This document shows, piece after piece, positions 1 to 7,486 of a stretch of 37,692 bases of DNA. The stretch is from Bacteroidota bacterium (GTDB taxonomy: Bacteria > Bacteroidota > Bacteroidia > Cytophagales > Cyclobacteriaceae). The DNA is taken from contig JAJRQT010000198.1 in NCBI GenBank assembly GCA_024280115.1, forward strand, positions 1 to 37,692, given 5' to 3'. Each line of letters starts with the position of its first letter. Positions within the stretch are counted from its first letter, which is position 1. The position numbers were made by a program, and so were the translations under genes. The notes below the pieces were generated by a model. The model worked only from the letters and a program-made list of their open reading frames with translations, did not search any database and had not been told where the DNA came from.

Positions 1-53
1 GTCCCAAACTTAGTTTTGAAGGCTTCTCTGTCCAATTCTTTTAGTAATTTCAT
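1..53 (-). CDS. 5' end of a gene running off the left edge
   Basis: An open minus-strand frame enters the window edge. It has an ATG at 51-53 and reads MKLLKELDREAFKTKFG before the sequence ends. The frame stays open upstream to a TAG near 124-126, and a TTG at 78-80 is another possible start, so the true start is unsure. The visible residues are charged and helix-like. Only 17 codons are available and I do not recognise the family. Confidence 0.3.
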   Translation of the reverse strand, partial: MKLLKELDREAFKTKFG

Positions 54-138
54 ATGCAATATCTTTTCTATAAGATACAAATTAATTACCTGGTTAACAA
101 GCGTTTGAGACTTAAATGGGTAACCCTATTAATTTATT

Positions 139-504
139 CTATTTTTTAACCATTTCAATAAGTTCGTCTTCGATACTCCAATCTTTGGCTAACTTTAGCA
201 TGGCCGTAGCTTCCATTTCAGTTATATATCCTTTTTGATTATTGGCACGCCATACCATATCCAGATAACTCAATCTCTTATCTTTATCAAGTCTGCCAAT
301 TACTTTGTTCAGGTATTCTCTGGCACGTTCAAAAGCAGAAATATAGTCATTGGCAATAAACTCATTAGCCCATTTTAATTCCTCTGCGGCATCATATTTT
401 TTGGCCGTTTCATCCAGAATCTTTTGCTCATCTTCATCCAGGCCATGGTAATGAAAAATCACTGATTTTAGAAGTAAAAATGCCTTTTTTTCTTCGCTGT
501 TCAT
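139..504 (-). CDS. Small acidic helical protein of unknown function
   Basis: A 121-residue protein with an ATG start and TAG stop. It has no signal peptide or membrane segment, so it is probably cytoplasmic. It is rich in Glu, Lys, Asp and Ala with regularly spaced hydrophobics, which suggests an all-helical fold. There are no cysteines and no recognisable catalytic motif. It lies alone on the minus strand, with an edge fragment downstream in the same direction and a 407-base AT-rich gap upstream. The small acidic helical character vaguely recalls TerB-like proteins, but I cannot show the conserved residues, so no function is assigned. Codon use resembles its neighbours, which supports a real gene. 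Confidence 0.6.
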   Translation of the reverse strand: MNSEEKKAFLLLKSVIFHYHGLDEDEQKILDETAKKYDAAEELKWANEFIANDYISAFERAREYLNKVIGRLDKDKRLSYLDMVWRANNQKGYITEMEATAMLKLAKDWSIEDELIEMVKK

Positions 505-604
505 TGAGCAATTATTAAATCATTACAAATATATAAGAAAATGCCTTTCATGAGCTATTATATTAAAAGTTCTTGATTTTGTTAAAATTTATTGCAAGAA
601 ATTC

Positions 605-672
605 CTATTAAATCATTTGTTTGAGTATTAATCATAAGACTCTACGTTCCAATGTATTAAATGATTTAATAG
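605..672. repeat. Inverted repeat, operator-like
   Basis: The left arm CTATTAAATCATTT (605-618) is the exact reverse complement of the right arm AAATGATTTAATAG (659-672), with a 40-base spacer. The right arm overlaps the palindrome ATTAAAT-G-ATTTAAT (656-670). The arrangement would suit a dimeric regulator bound at two sites. AT-rich composition makes chance palindromes more likely, so the regulatory reading is inference. Confidence 0.4.
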
Positions 673-879
673 TACGATTAAATAGCAAGCTATTTTAAAA
701 TTTATTTGAATTTTATTTAGTTTTTATAACATGATAATTATCTGATTTAATTGGAATTAATTATCATTTATTAATTATTTTTCAATGAGTTTTATATACA
801 TTAAAAGCAATATTTTAGCACTATATTGTACGTATAGAATAATGTGCATTTCAATTCAATCAATTAATTATTTTCTCCA

Positions 880-907
880 TTGGGAAGTATGAAAAAATTT
901 ACATTTG
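880..907 (+). promoter_or_regulatory. Candidate Bacteroidota promoter for the M14 peptidase
   Basis: TTG at 880-882 and TACATTTG at 900-907 are 17 bases apart, fitting the Bacteroidota pattern TTG-N17-23-TAnnTTTG. The ATG of the peptidase is at 912, only four bases after the box, so a transcript starting from here would be almost leaderless. That closeness weakens the call. Confidence 0.35.
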
Positions 908-911
908 TCAT

Positions 912-3407
912 ATGAAAAATCTTTATACAAATTTTCTGTCTATTACCTGTTTTTTGCTGATTACTAATAGCATTTACGCCCAAAAACTCAAGTCCCCTTC
1001 TGATTTTCTTGGATACCCTCTTGGATCAAAATTTTCCTATCATCACCGGGTACTGGATTATTTAGAATATGTCGAAGAACAGTCTAAAAATGTTAAGCTA
1101 AAGGAATATGGGAAAACCTATGAAGATCGGCCGCTCATGGTGGCTTTTGTGTCTTCCAAAGAGAACTTAAACAGGCTTGATGAAATAAGGGAAAACAATC
1201 TTAAACGAACCGGAATTATTGAGGGGCAATTTCATGATTCAGATATAGTCGTAGTTTGGCTAAGCTACAATGTTCATGGAAATGAGGCAAATTCTACTGA
1301 GACTTCAATGAAGGTGCTTTACGAACTGGTAAATGGCGAAAACAGCAAATATGACAAATGGCTTGAAAAACTTGTGATTATAATAGATCCATGTTTAAAT
1401 CCCGATGGAAGAGATAGATATGTAAATTGGTACAATCAGGTAGCAAATTCAATTCCCAACCCTGAATTAGTTTCGAGAGAACATCATGAAGGATGGAATC
1501 ACGGAAGGTCGAATCATTATATGTTTGACCTGAACAGAGATTGGGTCTGGCAAACTCAGAGAGAGTCTATTTATAGAGTAAAACTTTACAACAAATGGAT
1601 GCCACAGGTTCATGTAGATTTTCATGAGCAATTTTTTAACAGCCAGTATTACTTTGCCCCCGCGGCTGAACCGATGCATGAATTAATCACCAACTGGCAA
1701 AGAGATTTTCAAAAAAGTATCGGAACAAATAATGCAAAGTATTTTGATGAAAAAGGCTGGCTTTACTTTACGAGGGAAAGTTTTGATCTGTTATACCCGG
1801 GATATGGAGATACATACCCTATGTATAATGGTGCAATTGGAATGACTTACGAAATGCCTGGTCACTCTGCTGCAGGTCTGGCCGTCAAGACTAACAAAGG
1901 GGATACGCTCACTTTAATGGACAGAATTGAAATGCATTTTACTACCTCCATTGCCACGCTTGAGTCTTGTTATGAAAACAGGCAAAACCTCGTGGATGAG
2001 TTTAGTAATTATTTCAATAAAAAATCCGGGAATAAAAACAGTTATTTATTAAAATCACCATTTCCCGACAGAATAGACTTGCTTACAAAATTACTGACAA
2101 AAAACAATATCATTTACAAAAGTCCATCGGGTTCAAAATCAATTCGGGGATTCTCATACAATCAGGGTGAGGATGTGGACGTTGAAGCAACAAAAGGTGA
2201 TTTAATTGTACCTATAAATCAGCCAAAATCCACGCTTGTGAAAGTACTATTCGAACGAAATACAAAGTTGGTAGATTCCTTGACTTATGATATTACAGCA
2301 TGGTCATTACCATTTGTTTACGGTTTGGAAGCGTATGAAATTCATAGTAACCTTAACCTTCAAGCCTATGAGCCAAAACGGTATGATATTACTAAAAGCG
2401 ATCCGCACCCATATGCATACATCCTCAATTGGACAAGTATGAAAGATGCCCAATTCCTTTCGGAATTATTAAAAGAAGATATTAGGGTTAATTATTCAAC
2501 TAAAAAATTTCAATACGCGAATGATAAGTTCAATCCGGGGACATTAATCATTACCAGGATTGACAATCCTGTTAAAGATTTTGATCAAAAAATAACTCAG
2601 CTTGCAACCAAATTGAGCAGGAACCTAATACCTGTGTTTTCGGGTATGGCAATAACCTCACTTGATTTGGGATCTCAGAAAGTAAAATTTCTTAAAAAGC
2701 CTAAAATAGCCATGCTAGCAGGTGAAGAAATTTCCACGTTAAAATTTGGAGAATTGTGGTATTTCTTCGAACAGGAACTCAGGATGCCTATCGATATCAT
2801 TAAAAAAAGTATGGTTAAAAAAATCGATCTTAACAATTATGATGTTATCGTTCTTGCCTCGGGGAAATACAAGGAATTGCAAGGTGAGGAGGGCTTTAAA
2901 AAGTTAGATGAATGGATTAAGAGAGGAGGTCGATTGGTCCTGGTAGAAAATGCTATTGTAGGATTTATCGGGGAAGATAAATTTGAATTGGAAAAGCTGG
3001 ACGATGAAGAAGATGAAAAAGAGGAGGAAAAAACGGTTTTATACCCCTACAAGGATAGTGAAAGGGAAAACCTTAAAAAGTACATCCAGGGTGGGATCAT
3101 TAAATTAGAAATTGATAATACCCATCCGTTGGCGTATGGATATGAGAAAATCTATTTCTCATTAAACAATAATCATCAGGTGTATAAGTTTTTCAAGGAT
3201 GGGTGGAATGTCGGTTATATAAAATCGGAAGATAAAGCCATCGCAGGATTTATTGGTTCTGAATCGAAAGAGAAACTGGAAAACAACCTGGTTATGGGGG
3301 TTGAGGAAAGAGGCAAAGGTAAAGTAATTTATTTTGTTGATGATCCGGTGTTTCGGGCTTTCTGGCAAAACGGGAAACTATTTATGGCCAATGCGGTGTT
3401 TTTTTAA
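912..3407 (+). CDS. Secreted M14-family zinc carboxypeptidase
   Basis: An 831-residue exported metallopeptidase. Residues 1-23 form a signal peptide with cleavage likely after IYA, so it should act in the periplasm or outside the cell. The M14 zinc site is visible: HGNE at 122-125 gives the first His and Glu, and HVDFHEQ at 234-240 supplies the third ligand. NPDGR at 163-167 and DLNRDW at 206-211 are substrate-binding motifs of the family. The catalytic Glu is probably E314 in TYEMPGH. The C-terminal part, from about residue 595, resembles the glutamine-amidotransferase-like domain often fused to Bacteroidota M14 enzymes. It carries a strongly acidic insert (DDEEDEKEEE) near residue 695. The gene stands alone and ends at a shared terminator. 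The peptide substrate is unknown. The ATG start is required to keep the signal peptide. Confidence 0.9.
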   Translation: MKNLYTNFLSITCFLLITNSIYAQKLKSPSDFLGYPLGSKFSYHHRVLDYLEYVEEQSKNVKLKEYGKTYEDRPLMVAFVSSKENLNRLDEIRENNLKRTGIIEGQFHDSDIVVVWLSYNVHGNEANSTETSMKVLYELVNGENSKYDKWLEKLVIIIDPCLNPDGRDRYVNWYNQVANSIPNPELVSREHHEGWNHGRSNHYMFDLNRDWVWQTQRESIYRVKLYNKWMPQVHVDFHEQFFNSQYYFAPAAEPMHELITNWQRDFQKSIGTNNAKYFDEKGWLYFTRESFDLLYPGYGDTYPMYNGAIGMTYEMPGHSAAGLAVKTNKGDTLTLMDRIEMHFTTSIATLESCYENRQNLVDEFSNYFNKKSGNKNSYLLKSPFPDRIDLLTKLLTKNNIIYKSPSGSKSIRGFSYNQGEDVDVEATKGDLIVPINQPKSTLVKVLFERNTKLVDSLTYDITAWSLPFVYGLEAYEIHSNLNLQAYEPKRYDITKSDPHPYAYILNWTSMKDAQFLSELLKEDIRVNYSTKKFQYANDKFNPGTLIITRIDNPVKDFDQKITQLATKLSRNLIPVFSGMAITSLDLGSQKVKFLKKPKIAMLAGEEISTLKFGELWYFFEQELRMPIDIIKKSMVKKIDLNNYDVIVLASGKYKELQGEEGFKKLDEWIKRGGRLVLVENAIVGFIGEDKFELEKLDDEEDEKEEEKTVLYPYKDSERENLKKYIQGGIIKLEIDNTHPLAYGYEKIYFSLNNNHQVYKFFKDGWNVGYIKSEDKAIAGFIGSESKEKLENNLVMGVEERGKGKVIYFVDDPVFRAFWQNGKLFMANAVFF

Positions 3408-3452
3408 TGATTGATCGTCGCATATATGCACCATATAAAAATCCCTTATAAT

Positions 3453-3483
3453 AAAAAAAGGCTGCTATTAGCAGCCTTTTTTT
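3453..3483. terminator. Bidirectional rho-independent terminator
   Basis: The stem GGCTGC (3460-3465) pairs with GCAGCC (3471-3476) around the loop TATTA. It is flanked by A7 on the left and T7 on the right. It sits between the convergent M14 peptidase and NiSOD genes and can end transcripts from both sides. Confidence 0.9.
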
Positions 3484-3501
3484 ATTGTATATAAATAGGT
3501 T

Positions 3502-3981
3502 TTAATGTTTATGAAAATAAGCCTTTTCAAAATCCGCGACAGTTGCTCTCAATTTTTCAATAAATCCAAGATCCGTCGTCTGTTTGCATTTCATCGAATA
3601 GACTGACATTTTGTGTAATAGCTGTAGGTGTTTTTGATACTTCGCATAGGCATCTTTTTGACCTTCATCAACTATTTTAATCCTTTGATGCAAAAAATAT
3701 TGGCTGACAATCTCTTGTATTTTTTTTGCGTGTTCTTCTTTATTTACTACCCACCGAACCAATTGATTGTAGTTCGGTTTTGAACTTTGAGATATTTCTT
3801 CAATTTGCTTCATGGATTTTTCAATGGTTGTAATATGCTCTTTAATCATGGTGATCCTAACAGAATCAGCATATATTCCACATGGTATTTCACAATGTGC
3901 ATAGGAACTTTGGTAGCTCATTCCAATAATTGTAAATAGCGTAATAGCGCCAACTAATGTTTTTAAAGAATTGATTTTCAT
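3502..3981 (-). CDS. sodN: Exported nickel superoxide dismutase
   Basis: A 159-residue protein. Residues 1-28 are a Sec signal peptide ending SYA. The next residues are HCEIPCGIY (29-37), matching the nickel hook HCxxPCGxY of Ni superoxide dismutase: His1 imidazole and backbone N, Cys2 and Cys6 bind nickel, and Pro5 shapes the turn. The predicted mature chain of 131 residues is near the roughly 117 residues known for Streptomyces NiSOD, and the rest is helical as in the family's four-helix bundle. It should convert superoxide to oxygen and hydrogen peroxide in the periplasm. In Streptomyces a short propeptide is removed, and in cyanobacteria a SodX-type protease is implicated; no such protease gene lies in this window. 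Here a signal peptidase could expose His1. It is a monocistronic unit, divergent from the ChrA-type gene. The ATG start is clear. Confidence 0.9.
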   Translation of the reverse strand: MKINSLKTLVGAITLFTIIGMSYQSSYAHCEIPCGIYADSVRITMIKEHITTIEKSMKQIEEISQSSKPNYNQLVRWVVNKEEHAKKIQEIVSQYFLHQRIKIVDEGQKDAYAKYQKHLQLLHKMSVYSMKCKQTTDLGFIEKLRATVADFEKAYFHKH

Positions 3982-4170
3982 TGGTATTTAATTTAAGGTT
4001 TGAAAAATTTATTTGTTTATTATAGATTCAGCGAGGAAGGATTGACTAACTACTTTTGATTTAAGTTATCATTCAATTTTCAATAAGAGTTAAATCATTT
4101 TACATTCATTTCTAATGTTATTCATATTTATTTAAGAGGGATCAATATTTTTTTTAATTTCATTGATGCG

Positions 4171-4198
4171 TTGATAATTTTATTATTAACTATATTTT
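4171..4198 (+). promoter_or_regulatory. Weak candidate promoter for the ChrA-type gene
   Basis: TTG (4171-4173) and TATATTTT (4191-4198) are separated by 17 bases, resembling TTG-N17-TAnnTTTG with one mismatch. It lies 22 bases before the TTG start codon, in a 239-base AT-rich divergent gap that otherwise shows nothing specific. Confidence 0.3.
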
Positions 4199-4220
4199 CT
4201 GCCTTTAGTTTTCAAATACA

Positions 4221-5399
4221 TTGGTAAAAAGAATAAGATATTTCATTTTTTTAAAAGATGTCTTCATAATAGCCGTTGGTGCCTTTGGTGGACCGACAGC
4301 TCACTTGGCGATGCTATTAAAAAAAATGGTCAATGATCGGGCCTATCTGACGGAAGAAGAACTGATGGAATTGTATGCATTGTGCCAGGTGCTTCCAGGG
4401 CCAACTTCTACACAGACGATAACCGCAATAGGTTATAAGATAGGAGGTCCAATGTTGGCTTACCTGACTTTGATGGTTTGGCTAATTCCTGCCTTTTGTA
4501 TCATGACAACAATTGGAGTTTTAATGTCGCACTTCGATGCGATAAACAAATCGGTAGAATTCACAAAGTTTATACAACCTATGGCTGTGGGGTTTGTTAC
4601 ATATGCTGCTTATGTTATCAGCACAAAGATTGTGAAAACATATGAAGCCGGAGCAATCATGATTATTTCTGCTATCATTTCCTTTATGATGAAATCTCCA
4701 TATGTATTTCCTGTTTTACTTTTGGGAAGTGGCGCACTTACTGCAATTAAATTTACCGAACAACCTGTGGTGCCTCATAAAAAATTGAAGATTGAATGGT
4801 CGAATTTTATACTTTGGATAGGCGTATTTTTGGTAATTGCAGCCGTTGGGCATTTCACTAAAGTATTACCCATCAGGTTATTGGAAAATTTCTACAGAAA
4901 TGGCAGCTTAATATTCGGAGGAGGTCAGGTATTGATTCCGCTGTTATATACGGAATTTGTTGAATTCAAGCACTATCTGAGCTCCGAAGAATTTCTGACA
5001 GGCTATGCCGCAGTTCAGGCAGTTCCCGGTCCGGTTTTTTCTTTTACTGCATATATCGGCGCCCTGTCTATGAGAGAATATGGAATAGCCGGTGAAATAT
5101 TAGGTAGCTTTTTAGCCTCGGTTGGCATTTTTCTTCCGGGAACATTTTTTATATTTTTTGTGATCAAATTTTGGAATCAGCTCAAAAAATATAGAATCGT
5201 CCGCGCATCACTTGAAGGAATTAATGCTGCTAGCTCCGGGATGGTAATTGCTGCAGCATTTTTGTTTTTTCAACCATTGGAGCCAGATTTTATAAATATG
5301 GCAATGATCATTTCAACATTTCTGCTTTTGATGTTTACCAAAATACCACCTCCGTTTATTATATTGGTAGGGCTCGGCGCTGGATTTTTATTGACCTAA
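4221..5399 (+). CDS. chrA: Chromate transporter family (CHR) membrane protein
   Basis: A 392-residue polytopic inner-membrane protein of the long two-domain CHR family. The family's internal duplication is visible: the N half has FGGP (about residue 22) and LPGPTSTQ, and the C half has FGGGQ and VPGPVFSFTAYIG. About ten to twelve hydrophobic segments are present. Characterised members export chromate, but many relatives have unknown anion substrates, so the exact substrate is inferred. The start is a TTG at 4221: the frame has a TAG at 4206-4208 and no ATG between, and the later Met residues lie inside the first conserved region. The 3' end overlaps the convergent LD-carboxypeptidase gene by 12 bases. 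It diverges from NiSOD across 239 bases. Confidence 0.85.
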   Translation: MVKRIRYFIFLKDVFIIAVGAFGGPTAHLAMLLKKMVNDRAYLTEEELMELYALCQVLPGPTSTQTITAIGYKIGGPMLAYLTLMVWLIPAFCIMTTIGVLMSHFDAINKSVEFTKFIQPMAVGFVTYAAYVISTKIVKTYEAGAIMIISAIISFMMKSPYVFPVLLLGSGALTAIKFTEQPVVPHKKLKIEWSNFILWIGVFLVIAAVGHFTKVLPIRLLENFYRNGSLIFGGGQVLIPLLYTEFVEFKHYLSSEEFLTGYAAVQAVPGPVFSFTAYIGALSMREYGIAGEILGSFLASVGIFLPGTFFIFFVIKFWNQLKKYRIVRASLEGINAASSGMVIAAAFLFFQPLEPDFINMAMIISTFLLLMFTKIPPPFIILVGLGAGFLLT

Positions 5400-6287
5400 T
5401 TCCAGGATTACACCGGATTTATCTACTTTTAGTTTGGATTTAAAACCAACAGGAATTGCACAATTATTCTCACTATGACCAATTGGAAAATCAAATGCAA
5501 CGGGATACTTGTGGTCAGCAACATGAGATAGTATTATCTCATTCGCATTGTAGCCAAAACTATCTTCATTATCTTTCATATCAGAAAACTGCCCCACAAT
5601 CAAACCTGATAGGTCATTTAACAATCCGGACCTGCTAAGCTGAACCATCATCCGGTCGAGATTATAAAGTTGCTCACCCACATCTTCGATAAATAAAATG
5701 TTATTACCCGTTTTTATTTCAGATGGAGTACCTATAGTGTGGCAGATGATGGAAAGGTTTCCGCCTATGATTCGTCCTTCGCCAGTGCCCTGGCGATTTA
5801 GAATATGAGTTTTATTTGATAAAATTAACTCTTCCCCAAAAACGGCTTTTTTACACCAATCCAGTGAATATTGGTTTAAAACGTGAAAAAATGAAGGCAT
5901 CGGAGCATGGAAGCTTGCGATACCAATGTTATATAAATGAAGATTAAAAGCTGTAATATCACTAAAACCACAGATCCATTTGGGATGGGATTCTAATATG
6001 TTAAAGTCAATTCTGTCAATGATCCGCGTAGAACCATACCCACCTCTAACCATAAATAGTGCTTTTAATTCATGGTTATTCAGCATATTTTGAAGGTCTT
6101 CGAAACGTTCATCATCCGTTCCGGCGTATTGATAAAAGGAGCTGAAGACATGATTTCCGGTAATAACCTCCAATCCCCAGTTTTTCAATATTTCTATCCC
6201 ATGCAAAGTATTGGCTTTGTCCACTTTTTTGGCTGTTGCGACGATGCCTACTTTATCACCTTTTTTTAGGAATGGTGGTATGATCAT
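5388..6287 (-). CDS. ldcA: LD-carboxypeptidase, peptidase family S66
   Basis: A 299-residue cytoplasmic enzyme of usual family length. It removes the terminal D-Ala from L,D-tetrapeptides of recycled murein. The catalytic Ser is S86 in RGGYGS, with the Glu at E201 (FIEDVGEQ) and the His at H271 (IGHSENN), giving the S66 Ser-Glu-His triad. There is no signal peptide, in line with muropeptide recycling in the cytoplasm. The ATG start is followed directly by PPFLKKGDKVGIVA, typical of the family N terminus. It lies downstream of the bamA-ompH operon but is separated from it by a terminator, so it probably has its own promoter. It overlaps chrA tail-to-tail by 12 bases. Confidence 0.9.
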   Translation of the reverse strand: MIIPPFLKKGDKVGIVATAKKVDKANTLHGIEILKNWGLEVITGNHVFSSFYQYAGTDDERFEDLQNMLNNHELKALFMVRGGYGSTRIIDRIDFNILESHPKWICGFSDITAFNLHLYNIGIASFHAPMPSFFHVLNQYSLDWCKKAVFGEELILSNKTHILNRQGTGEGRIIGGNLSIICHTIGTPSEIKTGNNILFIEDVGEQLYNLDRMMVQLSRSGLLNDLSGLIVGQFSDMKDNEDSFGYNANEIILSHVADHKYPVAFDFPIGHSENNCAIPVGFKSKLKVDKSGVILELGQ

Positions 6288-6301
6288 GCGGGTAAAAATA
6301 A

Positions 6302-6330
6302 AAAACCCCTGTTAGTTATACAGAGGTTTT
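6302..6330 (-). terminator. Terminator at the end of the bamA-ompH operon
   Basis: Read on the minus strand, AAAACCTCTGT pairs with ACAGGGGTTTT around a 7-base loop, with one U-G wobble, and is followed by a T-rich run (TTTTTTATTTTTA). On the plus strand the wobble becomes a C-A mismatch, so the minus direction is favoured. It lies between ompH (ends 6353) and ldcA (starts 6287). Confidence 0.75.
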
Positions 6331-6352
6331 AATCAAATTATAAAATATTCTA

Positions 6353-6904
6353 TTAGTTTTCCGCAGGTGGAGGAGGAGGTTCAATGCCCAAATTTTTCAA
6401 TACAAGATTAGAAATATTATCCTCTTCCCTACCGTAGAGTAAAATATGCAGACCAACTTCAGGTTGTCCCATATTGAATATATGAGTATATCCATTAGCT
6501 TTGGCCACTTCATCAATCGCTTTTTGGATCTTATCATAAGCGGGCTGCAATAACTCGTTTTGCTTTCTTTGAAGAGAAGTCTGTGCATCAGCTCGGAATT
6601 TTTCAATAGATTGCTGAAGATTTTGAAGTTCCAGCTGTTTATCGTTCCTTACTTCCGGAATCATATTTTCAGCATTTCTTTGAAAATCTTCTACCTTAGC
6701 TTGAAAATCAGCTGCTTTTGACTCCAACTGAGTTGATAGCTGTTTTTCATAATCCTTTAGATCAGCTTCAATTTGTTTTGCTTCTGGCATATTGCCCAAT
6801 ATAAACTCCGCATTTGTATATCCTATTTTAAGCCCATTCTCTTGCCCTTGTGCAGACGCAGCTGCTACTAAAAATGCAAGAATAAAAATCCATCTAGTTT
6901 TCAT
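6353..6904 (-). CDS. OmpH/Skp family periplasmic chaperone (second copy)
   Basis: A 183-residue exported protein. A signal peptide covers residues 1-18, with cleavage after ASA. Mature residues begin with the family pattern KIGYTNAEFIL, followed by a long charged helical hairpin of about 80 residues (Gln, Glu, Lys, Leu heptads) and a short C-terminal beta part. This is the Skp architecture, in which trimers hold unfolded outer-membrane proteins in the periplasm. The tail is proline-rich (PPPPPAEN), which is uncommon and may be flexible. It follows a paralogous ompH gene by 40 bases and ends the minus-strand operon containing bamA, so it probably serves BamA-dependent assembly. Sequence similarity to its neighbour is moderate, suggesting an old duplication. 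Confidence 0.88.
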   Translation of the reverse strand: MKTRWIFILAFLVAAASAQGQENGLKIGYTNAEFILGNMPEAKQIEADLKDYEKQLSTQLESKAADFQAKVEDFQRNAENMIPEVRNDKQLELQNLQQSIEKFRADAQTSLQRKQNELLQPAYDKIQKAIDEVAKANGYTHIFNMGQPEVGLHILLYGREEDNISNLVLKNLGIEPPPPPAEN

Positions 6905-6944
6905 ATGTTTAAAAATTAGTAATAAAGTTTATTAATTAGTTATT

Positions 6945-7478
6945 TTATTTAATTGTATCATTTTCGTCACCGTAACCTAATTCCTCTAGCACATAGTCAG
7001 TGTAGTCATGTATAGGATCGGTATAAATCATGACCATATCTGCAGCTTTGTCAAACATTAACTGTATTCTATGCGCTTTGCTTACCTTTTCGGTAGCTTC
7101 GAATACTAAATCTAAAACAGGCTTTATCAGTTCCTTTTTTTTCAGGAAGAACAGACCCTCGTATCCAAAAACTTTACTATTGTATTCTTTTACTTCTTCT
7201 TCTTTTGCTTTTATTTCTGCCAGCCGTTCGTCCTTCATTTCTTTTGTAAGCAAAACTTCTTCTGCTTGCAGTTCATTATACATACTGGCAATTTCTTTAT
7301 ACATCTGCTGAATCTCGCTCTGCCAGCTTTTAGACAGTTGGTCAATTTCTGCCTGAGCTTCCTTGTACTCCGGCATTTGAGCTAATATATAATCAGAATC
7401 TATATATCCAAATTTTTGTGCCTCGGCAAAATGGGTAATACCCAAAATGAAAAACAAAATTATAAATAAATTTCGCAT
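6945..7478 (-). CDS. OmpH/Skp family periplasmic chaperone (first copy)
   Basis: A 177-residue exported protein. The signal peptide covers residues 1-20, with cleavage likely after AEA. The mature chain starts QKFGYIDSDYILAQMPEY, the conserved OmpH opening (GYIDSDYIL), then an alpha-helical coiled coil of about residues 40-110 and a C-terminal segment with DPIHDYTDYV. The predicted role is a periplasmic chaperone for outer-membrane proteins. It starts eight bases after the bamA stop codon and is followed by a second OmpH gene, the usual bamA-skp-skp arrangement in Bacteroidota. Residues DENDTIK form an acidic tail. Confidence 0.9.
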   Translation of the reverse strand: MRNLFIILFFILGITHFAEAQKFGYIDSDYILAQMPEYKEAQAEIDQLSKSWQSEIQQMYKEIASMYNELQAEEVLLTKEMKDERLAEIKAKEEEVKEYNSKVFGYEGLFFLKKKELIKPVLDLVFEATEKVSKAHRIQLMFDKAADMVMIYTDPIHDYTDYVLEELGYGDENDTIK

Positions 7479-7486
7479 TTTTAAAT

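Larger units (their letters stand above)
505..911. other. AT-rich intergenic region, divergent
   Basis: This 407-base gap lies between a minus-strand small gene and the plus-strand M14 peptidase. It is very AT-rich. I see no ORF of note and no RNA gene. It contains a 14-base perfect inverted repeat (605-618 with 659-672), whose right arm overlaps a 15-base odd palindrome at 656-670. A promoter-like pair lies at its right end. It presumably holds the promoters of both flanking genes. Confidence 0.5.

Noticed and set aside
6397..6606. Second minus-strand frame inside the ompH gene
   Set aside because: Overlaps the OmpH frame on the same strand; the OmpH frame has the signal peptide and family motifs.
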